From: Actinomyces naeslundii
GTDB taxonomy: Bacteria; Actinomycetota; Actinomycetes; Actinomycetales; Actinomycetaceae
NCBI RefSeq assembly: GCF_001956585.1
Contig: NZ_MSRR01000010.1
Coordinates: 197,026 to 261,025, forward strand
Direction: 5' to 3'
Length of the DNA: 64,000 nt
Shown: positions 59,510 to 64,000 of the stretch, in pieces
How positions within the stretch are numbered: the stretch's first letter is position 1
Layout of the letters: every line of letters begins with the position of its first letter
Made by a program: the position numbers and the translations under genes
The notes under the pieces: model-generated
The model's input: the letters and a program-made list of their open reading frames with translations, nothing else
The model's database searches: none
Told to the model about the DNA's origin: nothing

Positions 59510-60018
59510 CAAGCCAGGACTGGGCTTCCTGGATAGGAGCAATAGGAACCGCCGGGGCAACGCTCATTGCCACAATCACTTTGGCTCTGGAGGCATGGCG
59601 GAGGCGCTGCGACAAGAGAAAAGAGCAAGCAACACGCATTACCGCCTGGATTCTGACAGGCCAAAAGTCGGAACAAAAAACTGAAGACATCATACGCATC
59701 AGCAATCAATCCCTCTCTCCCGCATACAGGTGTGTCGCGACCTTCATCATCAACGAACAAGACGGGCGCCACTCCCAAGCGGATTACAGAAGAATGGTTA
59801 CGACTCTTCCCCCGGGCGAATGGCAGCTTGCCGCCCCCAAAGGGTGGGGAGGGATGTGCTATCGCCCTGGCGTAGAGATAGCCTTCACTGATGCACGCGG
59901 AGTACACTGGATACGAAACGCCGTGGGGCAGTTGCGCGAGAGTCCCATTGATGCGATCAAGCACTACGGAATAGAATTGCCCTATTCTTCAGATCGACTG
60001 ACTCCAGCAACCACATAG
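59506..60018 (+). CDS. Small membrane-anchored protein overlapping the type ISP gene
   Basis: A 170-residue protein starting 4 bases before the end of the restriction enzyme gene (ATGA). It has one N-terminal membrane helix (SWIGAIGTAGATLIATITLAL) followed by a basic RRRCDKRKEQ stretch and a soluble domain with a beta-rich look (ISNQSLSPAYRCVATFIIN; VEIAFTDARGVHWIR). Similar one-helix proteins of unknown role are common in Actinobacteria. Codon use is less GC-biased than in the restriction gene. The tight coupling suggests a helper to the defence enzyme or a separate membrane effector; neither can be decided. Confidence 0.75.
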   Translation: MTSQDWASWIGAIGTAGATLIATITLALEAWRRRCDKRKEQATRITAWILTGQKSEQKTEDIIRISNQSLSPAYRCVATFIINEQDGRHSQADYRRMVTTLPPGEWQLAAPKGWGGMCYRPGVEIAFTDARGVHWIRNAVGQLRESPIDAIKHYGIELPYSSDRLTPATT

Positions 60019-60122
60019 ACCCTCCTGAACATATCTCTTCGACAGGCAAGTCGATACAATGCGAACGCGACTTCGTCCGCAGCAAACACAAGCCACTGAC
60101 TGTGCTCACAAGAGGAGGCGCT

Positions 60123-60242
60123 GTGGCAACACGAGCAGATCTCGAACTGACACTCGCCGCGTGTCACTCCGCCAGCCTGGGGGAGGTCCGCAGAGAGCGA
60201 CGACCGAGCAGCAGGCCCAGCCCCCAAGCACCCCGAAGCTGA
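60123..60242 (+). CDS. Possible 39-residue small protein
   Basis: A GTG at 60123 follows AAGAGGAGGCGCT, one of the best ribosome-binding sites in the region. The frame runs 39 codons, starting MATRADLELTLAACHSA and ending Pro/Ser/Arg-rich. No family is recognised. It may be the stub of a longer, truncated gene between the restriction cluster and the toxin-antitoxin module. Confidence 0.35.
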   Translation: MATRADLELTLAACHSASLGEVRRERRPSSRPSPQAPRS

Positions 60243-60321
60243 GCCATAGTGCGCAGCCCCCCGCCCTCACGTCCGCATGACATGACTCTCGCAACACTCT
60301 CGTTTTCCAGTTGGAAATAGT

Positions 60322-60356
60322 GTTACGATCTAGGTAACTGTTACGCACCAGGTAAC
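60322..60356 (+). promoter_or_regulatory. Tandem operators of the higBA module
   Basis: Two 17-bp sites, GTTACGATCTAGGTAAC (60322-60338) and GTTACGCACCAGGTAAC (60340-60356), lie head to tail with an 18-bp period. Each has GTTAC/GTAAC inverted arms. The second contains TAACAT (60353-60358), a -10 ending 6 nt before the toxin ATG. This is the classic set-up for antitoxin autorepression. Confidence 0.82.
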
Positions 60357-60364
60357 ATACGGCC

Positions 60365-60658
60365 ATGGAAGTGAGGTACACCGACCGCAAGATCGAGAAG
60401 ATCTGCACCAACGAGCGCGAGATGAAGCGCAAACTGAGCCAGTCCGTGGCAAAACGGCTACGACTGCGCATCGCGGAGCTCTATAACGCCGAGTCCTTCG
60501 ATGACCTCCTCCAGGGCACCGGCCGATGGGAAACCTTGAGCGGCGACCGCGTAGGTCAGTGGTCAGCCCGGCTCACCGCTAACTGGCGACTCATCGTCAC
60601 CGATGAAGGTGGCACTCCTGTCGTCGCCTGCGTCATCGAGATCATCGACTACCACTAG
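60365..60658 (+). CDS. higB: HigB/RelE-like toxin
   Basis: A 97-residue protein of the RelE/HigB fold (killer-protein branch): the basic N-terminal helix region KRKLSQSVAKRLRLRIAELYNAESFDDLLQ, then SGDRVGQWSARLTANWRLIVT and a VACVIEIIDYH end with the terminal Tyr-His. Relatives cut mRNA on the ribosome. The ATG at 60365 lacks a Shine-Dalgarno and lies 6 nt after TAACAT, so the message is probably leaderless. The antitoxin gene follows after 29 nt. Confidence 0.88.
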   Translation: MEVRYTDRKIEKICTNEREMKRKLSQSVAKRLRLRIAELYNAESFDDLLQGTGRWETLSGDRVGQWSARLTANWRLIVTDEGGTPVVACVIEIIDYH

Positions 60659-60687
60659 ACCACCAAGCACCTGAAAGGAAGGCAGGC

Positions 60688-61758
60688 ATGGCCACGTACG
60701 CCGCACACCCCGACTACGTCGTGCCTACCGGGGACTTCATCGAAGAGTGGATGGAAGAGGAGGGCATCAATGCCGCTGAGCTTGCCCGCCGACTTGATGT
60801 GAGCCGAAAGCACGTCAGCGAACTGCTCCGAGGCAAAGCCCCACTCAGCCATGACATGGCGCTCAGGCTGGAGAACACCACCGGTGTCCCTGCCCGCATC
60901 TGGAACCTCCATGAGACCGGATACCAGGCGGCTCTGGCTCGCCAGGCCGCGGACGCGAAACTGGTCACCCAGTACGACCGCGCCAAGGACTTCCCCCTGA
61001 GCTACCTTCGCAAGCACTCATTCATCACCGCGCCTGCCAGCGATAAAGCCGGGACAGTGCGAGGACTGCTCCAGTTCTTCGGCATCTCCTCGATGGACGC
61101 CTTCCAAGCCACCTGGAATCAGGGCGCTGTCGCGTATCGCCGCTCCGTCGTCGGGCACCACAACCCCCACCGCCTGGCCACCTGGCTCCGGGCCGCGGAA
61201 CGAAGCTGTGCTCCAGGAGACTTCCCCATCTACGATCGTGAAAACTTGGAAGCAGCCCTTCCCGAGCTCCGCTCACTCACAGTCGAGGATCCTGTGCAGG
61301 CCATTCAGAAGGCCCAGGCTCTTCTGCGGGACTGCGGGGTGGCGCTCACACTGGTTCCAGCGGTGCCGGGGCTCGGCACCCACGGTGCCACCCGCTGGAT
61401 CCACGGACACCCCCTCGTCCAACTCTCGGACCTGTGGAAGTGCGATGACCAACTCTGGTTCACACTCTTCCACGAGATCGCTCACGTCCTTCTCCACGAG
61501 TCAAATGGTCTCTACCTCAACAACGACCATGACAACCTTGAGAAGGAGGCCAACGCCTACGCCTCCCGCTTCCTCGTTCCGGAGGACTACGAGGACAGGC
61601 TCCCTCGTCATCGCAACCTCGACGAGGTGAAAGCACTTGCCAAGGAACTAGGGATCGCCCCCAGCATCGTGCTGGGACAGGCACAGCATCGCACTGGCGA
61701 CTACGCCTGGGGGCACAGCCTCAAGCGAAAGGTGTCGATTACGGGCCTGGCTGCGTAG
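60688..61758 (+). CDS. HigA-type antitoxin with ImmA/IrrE (M78) metalloprotease domain
   Basis: A 356-residue fusion, about three times the length of a plain HigA. The N-terminus (about 15-75) is an XRE HTH: EEWMEEEGINAAELARRLDVSRKHVSELLRGKAPLSHDMALRLE, matching HigA/VapI. The C-terminal half is an M78 domain with zinc motif H262-E263-x-x-H266 (FHEIAHVLLH) and a following glutamate region (LEKEANAYASRFLVP). ImmA-type proteases cleave repressors, so the antitoxin may be processed or process others on a signal. It follows the toxin with AAAGGAAGGCAGGC before the ATG. Confidence 0.9.
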   Translation: MATYAAHPDYVVPTGDFIEEWMEEEGINAAELARRLDVSRKHVSELLRGKAPLSHDMALRLENTTGVPARIWNLHETGYQAALARQAADAKLVTQYDRAKDFPLSYLRKHSFITAPASDKAGTVRGLLQFFGISSMDAFQATWNQGAVAYRRSVVGHHNPHRLATWLRAAERSCAPGDFPIYDRENLEAALPELRSLTVEDPVQAIQKAQALLRDCGVALTLVPAVPGLGTHGATRWIHGHPLVQLSDLWKCDDQLWFTLFHEIAHVLLHESNGLYLNNDHDNLEKEANAYASRFLVPEDYEDRLPRHRNLDEVKALAKELGIAPSIVLGQAQHRTGDYAWGHSLKRKVSITGLAA

Positions 61759-61771
61759 GCTCCGACTCAAC

Positions 61772-63256
61772 TCAGACCGCCAGGTCCTCCATCTCCTCGA
61801 GCTCCTTGCCCTTGGTCTCGGGCACCCGGAAGAAGACGAAGAGGAGGGACAGCAGCGCGAAGACGGCGTAGAAGCCGTAGGCGAAGGTCAGGCTGATGCT
61901 GGAGAAGGTCGGGAAGGTGGTGGAGATGAAGAAGTTCGCCACCCACTGGGCCGCGGCCGCCACCGCCAGCGCCCCGGCGCGGATCCGGTTGGGGAACATC
62001 TCGCCCAGCAGCACCCACACGAGCGGCCCCCAGGTCGCTCCGAAGGCCACGACGAACAGGTTCGCCGCCACCAGCGCGATAGGCGACCACGGCGCCTCCA
62101 GAGTTACCTCACCACCACTGACGTTGGCGAAGGAGAAGGCCAGCGCCATGAGCCCCAGGGAGACAGTCATGAAGAACGAGCCGGCCAGCAGCATGGGCCG
62201 GCGCCCCACCTTGTCCACCAGGAGGATCGCCAGGATCGTCACCACGATGTTGGTGACCGACGTGATGACCGTGATGGTCAGGGCGTCGGACTCCTGGAAG
62301 CCCACGGTGCGCCACAGCGTCGTCGAGTAGTAGAAGATGACATTGATGCCCACGAACTGCTGGAAGACGGACAGCAGGATGCCTACCCACACGATCGGCT
62401 TGAGCCCCAGAGCCGCGCCGCGCAGGTCGGACAGGGACTCGCGCTTCTCGGAGTCGATGGTCGAGCGGATCTCCTCGATCTTGAGGTTGACGTTGATGAT
62501 GCCGGTGAAGTCGTAGAGCACCTGGGAGGCCTTGTCGTAGTCGCCGCGCGCCACCAGGAAGCGCGGGGACTCTGGCAGCCGGAAGGCGAAGAGCCCGTAG
62601 ACGAGAGCCGGCAGTCCCTCGGCGATGAACATCCACCGCCAGGCCTCCATCCCCAGCCACAGCTCCTTAGCGGCCCCGCCCGCCTGGCCGGAGAACCAGG
62701 CGTCGGCCAGAAGTGAGGAGAAGATGCCGACGACGATCGCCAGCTGCTGGAGGGAGCCCAGGCGGCCGCGCACACTCGCCGGCGAGACCTCGGCGATGTA
62801 GGCCGGAGCGATGACGGAGGCCGCCCCCACCCCCAGGCCGCCCACCACGCGCCACACGATGAAGTCGATGACACCGAAGGCCAGCCCCGATCCGAGTGCG
62901 GAGGCCAGGAACATGACGGCGGCGATGAGCATGACCGGCACCCGCCCCAGCCGGTTGGAGACCGGCCCGGCGAACCAGGCACCCACCGTGCAGCCGATGA
63001 GCGCCGAGGAGACGGAGAAGCCCTTGAGCGCATCGCTGAGGGCGAACTGGTCGGAGAGGGCGTCGACGGCGCCATTGATAACGGCGGTATCGAACCCGAA
63101 GAGGAACCCGCCCAGGGCCGCGGCTACACAGATGCCGATGATCCGGGCGTTGATACGACTGACGGTCGAACCCGGATCATCCGAGGTCGAGGCGGGTGAG
63201 GATGTGGCCGGCGGCCGTGAGGCGGAGGACGGTGACGACTGGGAGGACTCTGCCAT
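61772..63256 (-). CDS. Sugar-porter-family MFS transporter
   Basis: A 494-residue 12-TM transporter. Sugar porter motifs: GGFLFGFDTAVINGAVDAL in helix 1, RLGRVPVML between helices 2 and 3, PAYIAEVSPASVRGRLGSLQQLAIVVGIF (PESPR-type follows as FRLPESPRFLVARG), FQQFVGINVIFYYS in helix 7 and FRVPETKGKELEEME at the C-terminus. It probably imports a hexose or pentose by proton symport. The first 35 residues are Ser/Pro-rich and cytosolic. The ATG at 63256 follows CAGGAAACACACC. Confidence 0.92.
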   Translation of the reverse strand: MAESSQSSPSSASRPPATSSPASTSDDPGSTVSRINARIIGICVAAALGGFLFGFDTAVINGAVDALSDQFALSDALKGFSVSSALIGCTVGAWFAGPVSNRLGRVPVMLIAAVMFLASALGSGLAFGVIDFIVWRVVGGLGVGAASVIAPAYIAEVSPASVRGRLGSLQQLAIVVGIFSSLLADAWFSGQAGGAAKELWLGMEAWRWMFIAEGLPALVYGLFAFRLPESPRFLVARGDYDKASQVLYDFTGIINVNLKIEEIRSTIDSEKRESLSDLRGAALGLKPIVWVGILLSVFQQFVGINVIFYYSTTLWRTVGFQESDALTITVITSVTNIVVTILAILLVDKVGRRPMLLAGSFFMTVSLGLMALAFSFANVSGGEVTLEAPWSPIALVAANLFVVAFGATWGPLVWVLLGEMFPNRIRAGALAVAAAAQWVANFFISTTFPTFSSISLTFAYGFYAVFALLSLLFVFFRVPETKGKELEEMEDLAV

Positions 63257-63545
63257 GGTGTGTTTCCTGACGTCGGAAGAGTCGCGCACGGCGCTCGCTT
63301 CATGCCGTGCGGCATGGCGGACCCCTTCAGGTTACGACCGTGCCGGGCGCCACAAGAACCGCTTCGACATTCGTTTCCGCGCCCCCGTCTCCTGTCCGAT
63401 CCGACGCCGCCCGGTCAGGACCCTGGTCCTTGACACCTGAGCGATTCATCCGAGTACGAGCACCTTCGCCTCGCGCCGGGCTCCACAGCAGCACCGGCCA
63501 GCGGTGTTCCGCTTCCCATCTCGCGCGGCTGGTGGCGAGCGATGA

Positions 63546-63592
63546 TGCACTCGAGCCCACCTGAGTGCAGGACTCAGGTGGGCTCGGGTGCA
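63546..63592. terminator. Long hairpin, 21-bp arms with one or two mismatches
   Basis: 63546-63566 pairs with 63572-63592; the inner 14 bp (GAGCCCACCTGAGT/ACTCAGGTGGGCTC) are perfect with a 5-nt loop. It lies 35 nt after the wall-anchored protein's stop codon, on the minus strand. Confidence 0.75.
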
Positions 63593-63626
63593 TCTCCCTA
63601 TGAGAGGTGGGAACCGGTGGCCGGCA

Positions 63627-64000
63627 TCAGGCGCGGCGACGGCTCACCAGCAGAGCACCTCCCATCACGGCCAACACGGCAACCGCCAACGGCAGACCAA
63701 CCCTGACACCGGTGCTGGCCAGAGGGCCTCCAGAGGGCTCCTGGGGCTTCGCCGGGTCGCTGGGTGCGGCAGGCGGAGTACCACTCGGCGAGGAGGGGGC
63801 GCCAGGCGTGGCGGGGTCACTCGGGTCCGGGGTAGCGCTCGGATCGGGGGACGGCGACTCACTGGGCGCCGGAGTCGGAGACTCGCTCGGGTCCGGAGTC
63901 TCACCAGGCGTCGGGGACTCGCTGGGAGTCGGTGAGGGCTCGGGCGTGGGAGTCGGCGAAGGCTCCGGCGTCGGGGACTCGCTGGGAGTCGGCGTGGGCT
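63627..64000 (-). CDS. C-terminus of a cell-wall-anchored protein (LAXTG sorting signal), 5' end outside window
   Basis: The minus-strand frame ends at 63627. Its last 35 residues are a sortase signal: LASTG, a hydrophobic helix (VGLPLAVAVLAVMGGALLV) and the basic tail SRRRA. LAXTG is the motif used by the housekeeping sortase of oral Actinomyces. About 85 residues before it form a wall-spanning stalk of Pro/Ser/Thr/Glu repeats (PSESPTPEPSPTPTPEP and variants). The functional head lies to the right of the window, so the protein's role is unknown. Confidence 0.88.
   Translation of the reverse strand, partial: PTPTPSESPTPEPSPTPTPEPSPTPSESPTPGETPDPSESPTPAPSESPSPDPSATPDPSDPATPGAPSSPSGTPPAAPSDPAKPQEPSGGPLASTGVRVGLPLAVAVLAVMGGALLVSRRRA

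Overview
The window is high-GC actinobacterial DNA and almost certainly comes from an oral Actinomyces close to A. naeslundii. The strongest evidence is a 1101-residue Cas9 whose catalytic and zinc-ligand numbering (D17, E505, H582, N606, H736, D739; C566, C569, C602, C605) is that of the structurally solved A. naeslundii enzyme AnaCas9. A LAXTG-type wall-sorting signal, DtxR-type iron box, CsoR copper operon and high-GC codon use fit this. Identification is from memory of the protein, not from a search.

Layout. 1-1.9 kb: 5' part of a YcaO-domain gene, divergent from a NarL-type response regulator. 2-6.4 kb: an LRV-repeat membrane protein, then csoR-copZ-copA behind a 24-bp perfect inverted repeat. 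6.5-9.6 kb: a Cys/Met leader peptide with hairpin ahead of two PLP enzymes of transsulfuration. 9.7-14.7 kb: TAP-family lipoprotein hydrolase, tRNA-Arg(ACG), two membrane proteins, tRNA-Ser(GCT), AlkD-like protein. 14.8-16.8 kb: three tandem copies of a cassette (palindromic box, small secreted two-cysteine protein, hairpin) of unknown function, less GC-rich than its surroundings, followed by a 14-TM drug exporter and tRNA-Ser(TGA). 18.9-30.9 kb: AGE-family epimerase, serS-HAD phosphatase-solute-binding lipoprotein operon, oxyR, a diacylglycerol-kinase-like gene, an M20 amidohydrolase, and a TetR/MFS pair with two clear operators. 30.9-34.8 kb: efeUOB iron uptake behind an iron box.

35.1-40.4 kb: a complete type II-C CRISPR-Cas locus: tracrRNA, cas9, cas1, cas2, and an array of nine identical 36-nt repeats with eight 28-nt spacers. 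crRNAs should be read from the minus strand, from extended -10 elements inside the repeats. A degenerate inverted repeat copy flanks one end and a decayed M20 gene fragment the other. 40.6-47.5 kb: a long palindromic element, then GPH transporter-lacZ divergent from a LacI regulator, and a gene-free stretch with another repeat element.

47.5-54.2 kb: an LssY_C-like membrane protein pair, a lipoprotein, an nrdF gene, and a TetR-ABC exporter operon. 54.4-61.8 kb: a second defence cluster with a single-chain type ISP restriction-modification enzyme, an overlapping small membrane protein, and a higB/higA-like module whose antitoxin carries an ImmA/IrrE (M78) protease domain. 61.8-64 kb: a sugar-porter transporter and the C-terminus of a wall-anchored Pro/Ser/Thr-rich protein.

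Several genes (leader peptide, lacI, one tetR, the type ISP gene, higB) have a -10-like hexamer 6-7 nt before the start codon and no Shine-Dalgarno sequence, suggesting leaderless mRNAs.
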